DNA of 41,415 nt from Pseudoalteromonas prydzensis (GTDB lineage: Bacteria; Pseudomonadota; Gammaproteobacteria; Enterobacterales; Alteromonadaceae), in contig NZ_DRGM01000195.1 in assembly GCF_011050055.1 (NCBI RefSeq), forward strand, positions 1 through 41,415, written 5' to 3'. The position numbers and the translations under genes are program-made. Every line of letters starts with the position of its first letter. The first letter of the stretch is position 1. Positions 10,355-18,443 of the stretch are shown piece after piece. The notes under the pieces were generated by a model that saw only the letters and a program-made list of their open reading frames with translations, was not told the DNA's origin and did no database searches.

Positions 10355-11015
10355 TCCAGTGCGTTGTGTTAGCTATATGATGGCAGTTGCCGTTGTATTG
10401 ATAGCAAGTTTTAGTGTCCAAGCAAAAGAGTTTGTAGTCTCTTACGATGGTTTTTATGACCGTTTAAAAGTGGTTAATAAAGGGGATTTTCAATTTGCCC
10501 AGGTTAATTTCTATATCACTGATATAGCAACAAATGACGAATGTTTAATTAAAAATGGCCGCATTATTACTGAGCGAGAAGAATTCCCACTCAATTACAC
10601 TGAGCATGCCCAGTTATTATTGCCGTATGACAAACAGCTTGATACAAATAAAGCCGTGGTTGTGATAGAGCCAGAAAATGAAAACCACGATTGTCAGCTA
10701 AAACTGCAAATTGAAGCTCGCGAATTTAATAATAGCCATCTCAATAAGCAGCAATTGTATCAGCTTGACCAAGAGTTTGATGAGTTACTTTCGGACTTGT
10801 CTGGTTTCTTTATTAGTAAGCTAATGAGCTTTTTATTACCTGAGCAAAAAGGACTGGTACTGACATTTGCTTCGCCGGTAACCATTGCTGATGCTGCTTT
10901 TGACTGCCAAGAGTCGATTTGTCGTGTGAGTATTGACGAGCAGTGGGAAAATGATAAAACCGCATTTGCTATCTCTGTACCACTGATAAAAGTAACGCCG
11001 TGGATTGCTAAATAA
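10347..11015 (+). CDS. DUF2987 family exported protein
   Basis: Function unknown. The 222-residue product begins with a signal peptide (residues 1-24, ending SFSVQA) and continues with KEFVVSYDGFYDRLKVV, the hallmark N-terminal block of the DUF2987 family, found mostly in Alteromonadales and Vibrionales. Three or four cysteines in the mature part could form disulfides in the periplasm. The ATG at 10347 lies inside the end of the glucosaminidase gene (ATGAATAA), so the two are probably translationally coupled and may act together at the cell envelope. A TTG just ahead of the ATG is a less likely start. Confidence 0.75.
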   Translation: MNNPVRCVSYMMAVAVVLIASFSVQAKEFVVSYDGFYDRLKVVNKGDFQFAQVNFYITDIATNDECLIKNGRIITEREEFPLNYTEHAQLLLPYDKQLDTNKAVVVIEPENENHDCQLKLQIEAREFNNSHLNKQQLYQLDQEFDELLSDLSGFFISKLMSFLLPEQKGLVLTFASPVTIADAAFDCQESICRVSIDEQWENDKTAFAISVPLIKVTPWIAK

Positions 11016-11137
11016 GCGTTAATAGCGTTATTTTAAAAGGGCATACTTAACCTTGAATTGGCAGAGCCAATATCTACTGCAATAACAATAGCGGCGCCTA
11101 ATTCCTTTGCCCTTATTACTGATGACGAATAGATAAC

Positions 11138-11617
11138 ATGATCAATAAAATCCATTTCATAGAGCATTTACGCTTTGCTTTAGCTGCTCAGTTAGAAACC
11201 GCAAAATCAGCGGCTAAAACAGCACATGACACAGCAACCCATGAAGAGAATATAGCAGAAAATAAATACGACACGTTAGGGTTGGAGGCCGCCTACTTGG
11301 CACAAGGTCAGGCACAGCGCGTGAATGAATGTTATCAGAGTATACAACAGTTTGAACAAAGCTTTAAAGAAGTCATCAGCGACAAAGTTATAGTGGGTGC
11401 GTTGGTCTGTGTTGAGTATGAAACGGGGGCACAGGCATGGTTTTATGTTGGTCCAAATGCGGGAGGATTAATTGTCGAACATAAACAATATCAGGTTCAA
11501 GTACTGACTCCCCATGCGCCATTAGGTAAAGCACTATTAAATAAGCAATGCGATGATGAGGTGACATTGAGCATTGCCGGGAAAAGCCAACGATTGAGTA
11601 TTATTAACCTACTTTAG
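11138..11617 (+). CDS. GreA/GreB-like transcription factor family protein
   Basis: A 159-residue protein with the layout of Gre transcript-cleavage factors. Residues 1-75 form a likely helical hairpin, including THEENIAENKYDTLGLEAAYLAQGQ, which resembles the acidic tip of GreA (GDLSENAEYDAA). Residues 80-159 resemble the FKBP-like C-terminal domain, with HAPLGKALLNKQCDDEV matching the Gre SPLGRALLGK-x-GDEV block. It is too divergent to be GreA or GreB proper. It may modulate RNA polymerase like other Gre paralogues (Rnk, GfhA), but that is inference. It stands alone; a small hairpin (ATTGGC-AGA-GCCAAT, near 11060) lies upstream. Confidence 0.65.
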   Translation: MINKIHFIEHLRFALAAQLETAKSAAKTAHDTATHEENIAENKYDTLGLEAAYLAQGQAQRVNECYQSIQQFEQSFKEVISDKVIVGALVCVEYETGAQAWFYVGPNAGGLIVEHKQYQVQVLTPHAPLGKALLNKQCDDEVTLSIAGKSQRLSIINLL

Positions 11618-12120
11618 TAATGAACCTGAGCGCTGGATAATAAATTCATCTCCAGCGGCTACTTTTAACACTAACTGTGTTGCATTTATTTGCAATAGGA
11701 AAGCGTCTGACGCGTTAATTTGCCTTGTTATTCCCGCCAGTCTCCGGTTGCAGAGTTGCCCGCCTTGCGAAGTTCGTTACTGCGAAAAATTAAACCATCA
11801 ATTACGACTACAATACTTTTGTAAATTTAAATATATTCAATTGCTTAGGTTAAAAGTTGATACTTTCTAAAAGGCTGTTTTTTTAGATGTTCTAATTGTA
11901 ACGTCATTGATTAAATTTACTTATCCTAACGCTAAAAATTACTCGTTGGTAAGGCCGTTAAAAACCCTTTATAAATCACCTGTAGATTAAGCAGTCGCTG
12001 GATCTAAAGCACCCATCCTGTTAAGTACATGTGTTATGCACAACTATTACTTAGCAGTATGGGTGTTTCTATTTATATTCATTGTTATATATTTTATTTT
12101 GACTTATTTTAGGAAAAGTC
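11618..12120. other. 500-base gap ahead of the ATP-grasp operon
   Basis: AT-rich and without a convincing gene on either strand. The one clear structure is the hairpin at 12007-12068 described separately. The promoter of the following operon must lie here, but I could not fix one with confidence. Confidence 0.5.
12007..12074 (+). terminator. Terminator-like hairpin in the leader of the ATP-grasp operon
   Basis: The arms AAGCACCCAT (12007-12016) and ATGGGTGTTT (12059-12068) pair, and pairing continues inward through CTG/CAG and TAAGT/ACTTA with single mismatches. A short U-rich run follows (TTTCTATTTAT). It sits about 50 bases ahead of the GTG start at 12121. It may be an attenuator, or the end of a short transcript starting in the 500-base gap. 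Confidence 0.5.
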
Positions 12121-13515
12121 GTGTTTAAAACCTTGATTGTGGTTGATAACAACGAGCAGTCACTTGCTCACTCATTCGAAAACGTAATTACCTTCAATAC
12201 CTACTTACGAGATTATCCAAAGCATAATGAGCCAAAAACGCGCATTATTAATTTATGCGACTCAAGCCAGTACTTGAGTAAAGGCTATTATTGCTCATTG
12301 CTTGCTGAGGCACGTAAACACCAAGTTTTGCCAAGTGTTAAAACCATCAATGCGTTACGCAGTGGCCAAGCCTTAATGCTGAATATTGGGGTGCTTACTG
12401 ATGCCTTGTACTTTGGTCATGCGGTTAATGAATTACAAAATAAAGCAGCCAAAGCGGTATTTAAACAATACCCAGCACCGATTTTATTTGTTGATCAACA
12501 AGGGCTATTAAAACAAGGTTCTTTGACGTCACTTAATGACCAACAGCAACAAGATTTTGTGGCTAAATTAACCGAGTTTACACAAACGCAATGGCGTATT
12601 AGTAGCACCCAAAAACGCTACCGCTGGGATATGGCAATTTTGGTTGATCACAATGAAAAAGTGCCGCCGAGCGATAAAGATGCGATTACACGATTTATCA
12701 AAGCAGCCGCAAAGCATGGTATTTATGCGCAGGCGCTGAGTTTTGATGAGATAGATAATATAGCCCAGTTTGATGCGCTGTTTATTCGTCAAACCACAGC
12801 GATAGATCATCCAACATATCGTTTAGCGAGCAAAGCGCAAAGCTTAGGGTTAGTGGTTATTGATGACGCTGAATCCATTTTACGTTGTTGCAACAAAGTG
12901 TATTTGCACGATGCGTTTAATTATCAAAAAGTGCCGAGTTTAAAAACCCTTGTGGTGGCAGATCAAAGTGATGAAACCATTGCTCAGCTTGAAGATAGCT
13001 TTACCTACCCATTAGTGCTAAAAATGCCAGAAGGGTCGTTTTCCAAAGGCGTGTATAAGGTAGCGGATCGCCCCGAGCTTGTAGCTAAGCTGAGTGAATT
13101 GTTTGAATTTAGTGCCTTAGTGTTAGCCCAAGAATACATGTATACCGAGTATGATTGGCGAGTAGGCGTGCTAAATGGTCGTGCTATTTATGCGTGCCGT
13201 TATTTAATGGCACGTAATCATTGGCAAATATACAACCATGATGCAAAGCGATTTTTCTCTGGCGGCTTTGAAACTCTGCCGACCTTTGAGCTACCAAAAG
13301 CCGTGCTCGATGCGGCATTAAAAGCCTGTAAAACAGTTGGTAAGGGGCTATATGGCGTAGATGTGAAAGAGCATCAAGGTCGTGCCTATGTGCTAGAAGT
13401 GAATGATAACCCAAGCATTGATCATAAGGTTGAAGATGCTTATCTCGGTGATGAGCTGTATATGATCATCATGGATGAATTTAAGCAACGTCTTGAAGCC
13501 CGAGGTCGAGGTTAA
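12121..13515 (+). CDS. RimK-type ATP-grasp amidoligase with N-terminal RLAN domain
   Basis: The 464-residue product has an N-terminal region (about 1-165) resembling the RimK-like ATP-grasp N-terminal (RLAN) domain, and a RimK/glutathione-synthetase type ATP-grasp domain in the C-terminal half. Visible ATP-grasp features are the lysine in YPLVLKMPEGSFSKGV, the AQEYM-x-DWRVGVLNGRAIYA segment and the metal-binding end LEVNDNPSID (Glu426, Asn428). RimK relatives form amide bonds between an amino acid and a peptide or protein carboxylate, so a peptide-tailoring role is inferred. Start is GTG with AGGAAAA ahead of it. Its stop overlaps the start of the GNAT-C39 gene by one base (TAATG). Confidence 0.88.
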   Translation: MFKTLIVVDNNEQSLAHSFENVITFNTYLRDYPKHNEPKTRIINLCDSSQYLSKGYYCSLLAEARKHQVLPSVKTINALRSGQALMLNIGVLTDALYFGHAVNELQNKAAKAVFKQYPAPILFVDQQGLLKQGSLTSLNDQQQQDFVAKLTEFTQTQWRISSTQKRYRWDMAILVDHNEKVPPSDKDAITRFIKAAAKHGIYAQALSFDEIDNIAQFDALFIRQTTAIDHPTYRLASKAQSLGLVVIDDAESILRCCNKVYLHDAFNYQKVPSLKTLVVADQSDETIAQLEDSFTYPLVLKMPEGSFSKGVYKVADRPELVAKLSELFEFSALVLAQEYMYTEYDWRVGVLNGRAIYACRYLMARNHWQIYNHDAKRFFSGGFETLPTFELPKAVLDAALKACKTVGKGLYGVDVKEHQGRAYVLEVNDNPSIDHKVEDAYLGDELYMIIMDEFKQRLEARGRG

Positions 13516-14618
13516 TGTCTGATCATGATGTGGCAGTGCGAGCTGCCACAGAGGCTGATTTAAAGGCACTACTTGCAATAGAACAACAAAGTTTTAGCCA
13601 AGATAGGTTAAGTGCGCGCAGTTTAAAGCGTTGGATTGCTGCTAAACACGGTATTTTGTTGGTTGGCGAATCAAATAACCAGTTGCTTGGCTACGGCTTG
13701 GTGTGGTGCCATAAAGGCACCCGGTTAGCCCGTTTATATTCGTTAGCAGTAACACAGCAAGCACAGGGCAAAGGCCTAGCACAGCAGCTGTTAAAGGCGC
13801 TTGAACGTGCCACTGCTGAGCGTGGTCGTGTGTTTATGCGCCTTGAAGTGGCGGTAAATAATTTAGCCGCCATTGCCTTATATAAAAAGCTCGGCTATCG
13901 GGTATTTGGCCAATACAGTGATTATTACGACGATCACAGTGATGCGCTACGAATGCAAAAAAACATTCGTAATACCAATGAGCTCGAATTTACACGGGAA
14001 ACACCGTGGTATCAGCAAACAACTGAATTTACCTGTGGGCCAGCTGCATTATTGATGGCAATGTCATCAATAAAAAAAACAGCTATCACGCAGGTGAGTG
14101 AACTTGATATCTGGCGCGAAGCTACCACCATCTTCATGACCTCGGGTCATGGAGGCTGTCATCCATTAGGGCTGGCACTGGCGGCGAATAAACGTGGTTT
14201 TAAAGCGCAAGTTATCATTAATAACCGCGATACATTGTTTGTTGATGGAGTAAGAAACGACAATAAAAAAGCGATTTTACACACTGTGCACAACCAATTT
14301 GTAGTCGAAGCAATTAACCACAAACTGGATGTTAAATACCAAGATTTAACGCTTGAGCATATCGAGCGATGGCTTGCTGAAGCAATGGCCGTGGTGTTAT
14401 TGATCAGTACGTATCGCTTTGATGGTAAAAAATCGCCTCATTGGGTGTGTGTTACCCACTTGGACGAACATTGTTTATATGTTCATGATCCGTTTTGTGA
14501 AAACGACAAACAATTGGCGATTGATTGCCAACACGTACCAATCGCAAGAAGTGATTTTTTTAAAATGGCTAGTTTTGGTAGTTCTCGATTGAGTACCGCT
14601 TTGGCGCTAGCAAAATAA
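13515..14618 (+). CDS. GNAT acetyltransferase fused to a C39-like cysteine peptidase
   Basis: A 367-residue two-domain protein. Residues 7-150 are a GNAT acetyltransferase, with the acetyl-CoA loop QQAQGKGLAQQLL at 81-93 and RLEVAVNNLAAIALYKKLGY after it. Residues 165-367 are a papain-like peptidase of C39 type, with Gln168 and Cys174 (QQTTEFTCGPAAL), His309 (SPHWVCV) and Asp325 (YVHDP), so the triad is complete. No ABC transporter domains follow, unlike bacteriocin-processing C39 proteins. It is coupled to the ATP-grasp gene by a one-base overlap. The three activities together (ligate, acetylate, cleave) suggest making or trimming a peptide-linked product. The substrate is unknown. Confidence 0.9.
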   Translation: MSDHDVAVRAATEADLKALLAIEQQSFSQDRLSARSLKRWIAAKHGILLVGESNNQLLGYGLVWCHKGTRLARLYSLAVTQQAQGKGLAQQLLKALERATAERGRVFMRLEVAVNNLAAIALYKKLGYRVFGQYSDYYDDHSDALRMQKNIRNTNELEFTRETPWYQQTTEFTCGPAALLMAMSSIKKTAITQVSELDIWREATTIFMTSGHGGCHPLGLALAANKRGFKAQVIINNRDTLFVDGVRNDNKKAILHTVHNQFVVEAINHKLDVKYQDLTLEHIERWLAEAMAVVLLISTYRFDGKKSPHWVCVTHLDEHCLYVHDPFCENDKQLAIDCQHVPIARSDFFKMASFGSSRLSTALALAK

Positions 14619-14639
14619 TCTGTTGTAGTAGGAATTGTA

Positions 14640-15155
14640 GTGACAGTGTATGAACTTTTAGACATCGCCCCTTATTCATGGTCGGCAATTGGCAGCGCTG
14701 CTTTTTGCGGTGCTTTAATTGGTATGGAGCGCCAATTGCGCGGCAAACCTGTGGGGATCCGCACCTCTGTGCTGATCATTCTGGGTACTTATTTGTTTTT
14801 AGCGACTGCCTTTATGCTGCATGGGGATGTGATTGACCATTCGCGGGTAGTTGGACAAATTATTACAGGTATTGGCTTTTTAGGTGCAGGGGTGATGCTC
14901 GCAAAAGATGGCGCAGTGGTGGGAGTCACATCAGCCGCCACAATCTGGGTATTAGCATCCATTGGTGTGGTGATTGCGACCAATAATTTACTGGCGGCGA
15001 TCAAACTCTCTATTTTAGTGGTGGGTATTTTATATGGCGTAGATGTCCTTGAAGCTAAATTTAAAAGCTTGAGTAAAGGAGTGCATCGGCATGTGAAAAT
15101 TTACTCAAAACGTTACTATAGAGGCAATAAAAAAGAAGCCGAGCGCCACGATTAA
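14640..15155 (+). CDS. MgtC/SapB family membrane protein
   Basis: A 171-residue inner-membrane protein of the MgtC/SapB family. The N-terminal block FCGALIGMERQLRGKPVGIRTS (about residues 20-41) is characteristic, and about four to five hydrophobic segments follow up to residue 135. The C-terminus is short and basic, so it lacks the long cytosolic domain of Salmonella MgtC. Family members are tied to magnesium limitation and virulence, but the biochemical role is not settled. The start is GTG at 14640 with TAGGAA ahead. It begins 21 bases after the GNAT-C39 gene, so it is the third gene of the ATP-grasp operon. Confidence 0.88.
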   Translation: MTVYELLDIAPYSWSAIGSAAFCGALIGMERQLRGKPVGIRTSVLIILGTYLFLATAFMLHGDVIDHSRVVGQIITGIGFLGAGVMLAKDGAVVGVTSAATIWVLASIGVVIATNNLLAAIKLSILVVGILYGVDVLEAKFKSLSKGVHRHVKIYSKRYYRGNKKEAERHD

Positions 15156-15210
15156 GTGGCGGTTTATCATATCCATCAACGCGTTAGATAAACAATAACA
15201 ATCGATCACG

Positions 15211-16233
15211 TTAACCAAATAACTTTCTCCTAACCACGTTACGATAATCACTAGGGGTTTGTGATAGCAATTTTTTAAACACACGGGTTAAGTGCCCTTG
15301 ATCGTTATAGCCCACCTCTAGCGCGACTTCTTGAATCGATAAATTCGATGAAGCTAATAATTCCTTCGCTGTTTGCACCCGTAGTTGCTGCCAATATTCA
15401 ATCGGGCTTTGGTTGGTGGCAACTCTGAATCGCCGTGTGAATGAGCGATAGCTTAAGCCAAACAATTGGGCAACGTCAGTTAGGCTTTGCTCAGCAGTTA
15501 AATTATTTTTTAGCCAAAATTGAATTTGCGCGATCAGTTCGTCAGGGTGTCTATCCACGGCACCTTCAAGGTAACGCTGATCTTCATAAGGTTTGCGTAT
15601 TTCGTGTGAAAAGTTACGCTCAACGTGTTGAGCGGCTGCTTGTCCGTAATATTGGCTAATAATATGCACGATCACATCTGCTAACGCATTCAAACTTGCT
15701 ACGCTGTATAAACGTTCTGATTGGGTGATGAAAAAGTCAGGTTTGAGTAGCACTTGTGGGTAATCACGCTTAAATTGTTCGGCATAATGCCAATGGGTAG
15801 TCGCAGGGTGACCATTTAAAAGTTTTGCCTCGGCCACAAGGCAATTACCAGTACCCACGCCAATTATTGAGCTACCTTGTTGCCAACTATCAGTAAGCCA
15901 CTGCACTAACCCTTGATTTGCTCTAACAACCGGACGAGGGTTACGCCAGATACCAGGAACAATGATCAAATCACTATGCGGAGCGTTGGCATAGCTGTAT
16001 TCAGGTAAAATCGCCAAGCCGCTGCGGTTGTGGATTGGCTCCTTATCTTCTGCAATTAAATTGATCAGCAATGGCCGAAACTGCGTGGTTATTTCATCGC
16101 CTTTTGCATGGCCTTTTGCATAGGCTTCACCGGCTCTGAGCATTTCGATGGGCAGCGTTACACTGGTGATCAATAAATGCTGATAGACCAAAATACTGAT
16201 CTGTAACGGGCTATCTTCGAGATTGTTGTCCAT
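15211..16233 (-). CDS. GlxA-type AraC family transcriptional regulator
   Basis: A 340-residue regulator. Residues 8-200 form a DJ-1/PfpI-like (class I glutamine amidotransferase-like) domain, with HSDLIIVPGIW and GVGTGNCLVAEAKLLNG; the nucleophile-elbow position holds Asn-Cys. Residues 230-335 hold the AraC double helix-turn-helix, with SLTDVAQLFGLSYRSFTRRF and SIQEVALEVGYNDQGHLTRVFKK. Ligand and target genes are unknown. It is transcribed away from fabY, sharing a 126-base intergenic region, and could regulate either gene. Confidence 0.9.
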   Translation of the reverse strand: MDNNLEDSPLQISILVYQHLLITSVTLPIEMLRAGEAYAKGHAKGDEITTQFRPLLINLIAEDKEPIHNRSGLAILPEYSYANAPHSDLIIVPGIWRNPRPVVRANQGLVQWLTDSWQQGSSIIGVGTGNCLVAEAKLLNGHPATTHWHYAEQFKRDYPQVLLKPDFFITQSERLYSVASLNALADVIVHIISQYYGQAAAQHVERNFSHEIRKPYEDQRYLEGAVDRHPDELIAQIQFWLKNNLTAEQSLTDVAQLFGLSYRSFTRRFRVATNQSPIEYWQQLRVQTAKELLASSNLSIQEVALEVGYNDQGHLTRVFKKLLSQTPSDYRNVVRRKLFG

Positions 16234-16359
16234 TTAATTGCTCCGACCAGTTGGTTTTGGCCTGTTAGGCTTGTTATTTGGCTATTTAAGCACAATCTTG
16301 GCGGTAAAATCCATCTAAACTAGCTACTTCTCCTATAACACGTTTTCTCAAGGTAAATT

Positions 16360-18258
16360 ATGACAGCATTACCCGTTATTGTCGGCATGGGCGGAATTAA
16401 CGCCGCAGGCCGTACCTCATTTCATCAAGGTTATCGTCGTATCGTGTTAGACAATTTGGCAGCCGAGGCACGCCAAGAAACATTTTTAGGTTTAGCGACT
16501 TTAATGAATCTTGTTTCATTACAAGAGGGCGAATTAAAAGACCAACACGGTAATTTAGTAAAGCAAAGCGATGTAGAAGCACAATTTGGCGAACAAATTA
16601 TTGCTGGTACTTTGATCCGTAAAATTGAAAAAAATCATTTTGATGTCGATGCAACGCCATGGCAGCAAAAAATGACGCTAACACTCAGTGATGAGCAAGC
16701 GATTGTATTTGAAGCCCGTCGTCGTGATTTACCACAGCCAATACCGTCAAGTTGGGTAATTGAAGATTTAGCCGACAAAAAAGTAAAGGTCACCATTAGT
16801 GCCGAGCTTGATATAAAGCACGACAGCACCCGAGATAACCCGGTAAAAGCCGCAGGACAATTACCTACCGGTTTTGATCCTGCCACTATGTATAATAGTC
16901 GTTATCAACCGCGCGGTTTACAAGCCACTATTTTTGCGGCAACGGATGCTATACGTTCGACAGGCCTAGACTGGCAACAGATTATGAACAGTGTTGAGCC
17001 AGATCAAATTGGTACTTATTCAGCATCCGTGGCGGGGCAGGTGAATGATGAAGGGTTTGGCGGCTTAATTCGTTCGCGCCAACAAGGCGAACGGGTAAGC
17101 ACTAAACAGTTAGCACTTGGTTTAAATACCATGTCTACTGATTTTATTAATGCTTATGTAACCGGTAATGTGGGTACTACATTTACTACGTCAGGTGCAT
17201 GTGCCACGTTTTTATACAACTTACGTGCGGCTGTGAATGATATTCAAGCGGGACGTACACGGGTAGCCGTCGTAGCGTCTTCTGAATGTGCGATTACACC
17301 TGAAATTATCGAAGGTTTTGGCAACATGGGAGCGCTTGCTAACGAAGAAGGCTTAAAGCGTTTAGATGGCACTGAGACCGTTGATCATCGTCGTACTAGT
17401 CGTCCATTTGGTGAAAACTGTGGTTTTACCATAGGTGAAGGCGCACAAGTAGTTATTCTAATGGATGATGCACTCGCATTAACACTTGGAGCCGATATTA
17501 TGGGCTCAGTCGCTGATGTGTTTGTTAATGCTGATGGCGTGAAAAAATCGATTACAGCACCAGGACCTGGTAACTACATCACCATGGCAAAATCTGTGGC
17601 GTTAGCGGCTAATATCTTAGGCGCAGAGGCTGTGCAACAACGCAGTTTTATTTTAGCGCATGGCTCAAGTACGCCACAAAACCGTGTTACTGAATCGCTC
17701 ATTTATCATCGCGTAGCCGAAACCTTCGCGATTGATAACTGGAAAGTCGCTGCACCTAAAGCGTATGTAGGGCATACCATTGCCCCTGCTAGTGGCGATC
17801 AGCTCGCAATGGCTCTGGGTGTATTTACTCACAATATTATGCCGGGAATTACCACCATAGATAAAGTGGCTGATGATGTGTATAACCAACACTTAGATAT
17901 TCGTACTGAACATTATCAATGTGCTGAGATGGATATAGCCTTTATCAACTCAAAAGGTTTTGGTGGTAATAATGCAACAGCCACAGTGTTATCCCCTAAG
18001 GTAACCATGCAAATGTTAGCAAAACGCCATGGCAGCGATGTGATGAATGCATACGCATTAACTAATCAAACTGTAACTGCTGCACAGGCCACTTACCAAC
18101 AGCAAGCCGACTTAGGTCAGTATGAGCTTATTTATCGCTTTGGTGATGGCATGATTGATGAAAATGATATTGTAATTTCTGAAACCGACATGCAGATCCC
18201 TGGCTTTGATAAAGCGATTGCATTTACTAAAACGAATCCTTATCAAGATATGTTTTAA
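16360..18258 (+). CDS. fabY: Beta-ketoacyl-ACP synthase FabY
   Basis: FabY of Pseudomonas aeruginosa (PA5174) starts fatty acid synthesis by condensing acetyl-CoA with malonyl-ACP, in place of FabH. This 632-residue protein matches its length and its start (LPVIVGMGGINAAGRTSFHQG). The N-terminal 200 residues are family-specific, and the KAAGQLPTGF and YNSRYQPRGLQ blocks are shared. The thiolase-fold active site is intact: Cys281 (SGACATF), His434 (LAHGSSTP) and His472 (YVGHTIAPAS). It is a single gene ending at a good terminator. Whether the genome also carries fabH cannot be seen here. Confidence 0.9.
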   Translation: MTALPVIVGMGGINAAGRTSFHQGYRRIVLDNLAAEARQETFLGLATLMNLVSLQEGELKDQHGNLVKQSDVEAQFGEQIIAGTLIRKIEKNHFDVDATPWQQKMTLTLSDEQAIVFEARRRDLPQPIPSSWVIEDLADKKVKVTISAELDIKHDSTRDNPVKAAGQLPTGFDPATMYNSRYQPRGLQATIFAATDAIRSTGLDWQQIMNSVEPDQIGTYSASVAGQVNDEGFGGLIRSRQQGERVSTKQLALGLNTMSTDFINAYVTGNVGTTFTTSGACATFLYNLRAAVNDIQAGRTRVAVVASSECAITPEIIEGFGNMGALANEEGLKRLDGTETVDHRRTSRPFGENCGFTIGEGAQVVILMDDALALTLGADIMGSVADVFVNADGVKKSITAPGPGNYITMAKSVALAANILGAEAVQQRSFILAHGSSTPQNRVTESLIYHRVAETFAIDNWKVAAPKAYVGHTIAPASGDQLAMALGVFTHNIMPGITTIDKVADDVYNQHLDIRTEHYQCAEMDIAFINSKGFGGNNATATVLSPKVTMQMLAKRHGSDVMNAYALTNQTVTAAQATYQQQADLGQYELIYRFGDGMIDENDIVISETDMQIPGFDKAIAFTKTNPYQDMF

Positions 18259-18278
18259 GCACATTATTCTTGACTGGC

Positions 18279-18303
18279 AAGGCGCTTTTATAGCGCCTTT
18301 TTT
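18279..18303 (+). terminator. Rho-independent terminator after fabY
   Basis: Hairpin AAGGCGCT / AGCGCCTT with a 5-base loop, followed by six T residues, directly after the fabY stop codon. Confidence 0.92.
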
Positions 18304-18401
18304 AATGCGTGAATATTAGTCCTATAAAGTTTTCAAATTGTCATTGGCTGCATTTTTTTGTTGAATCACCGCAGTTTACGCGATCTGTCACTTTTCCTTG
18401 T

Positions 18402-18407
18402 TATAAT
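18402..18407 (+). promoter_or_regulatory. -10 element ahead of the M14 peptidase gene
   Basis: A consensus TATAAT, 37 bases ahead of the ATG at 18444 and after the fabY terminator. No clear -35 hexamer was found at 16-18 bases. Confidence 0.4.
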
Positions 18408-18443
18408 TTCACCCTATTAAAGAGGCCAACGTTTGAGAGTCCT

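Noticed and set aside
13515..14618. Bacteriocin export system, suggested by the C39 domain
   Set aside because: C39 exporters carry the peptidase fused to ABC transporter domains. Here it is fused to an acetyltransferase and no transporter or leader-peptide gene is adjacent.
16360..18258. Polyketide synthase cluster
   Set aside because: The ketosynthase is a single gene with FabY-type length and ends, with no acyltransferase, carrier or tailoring genes around it.
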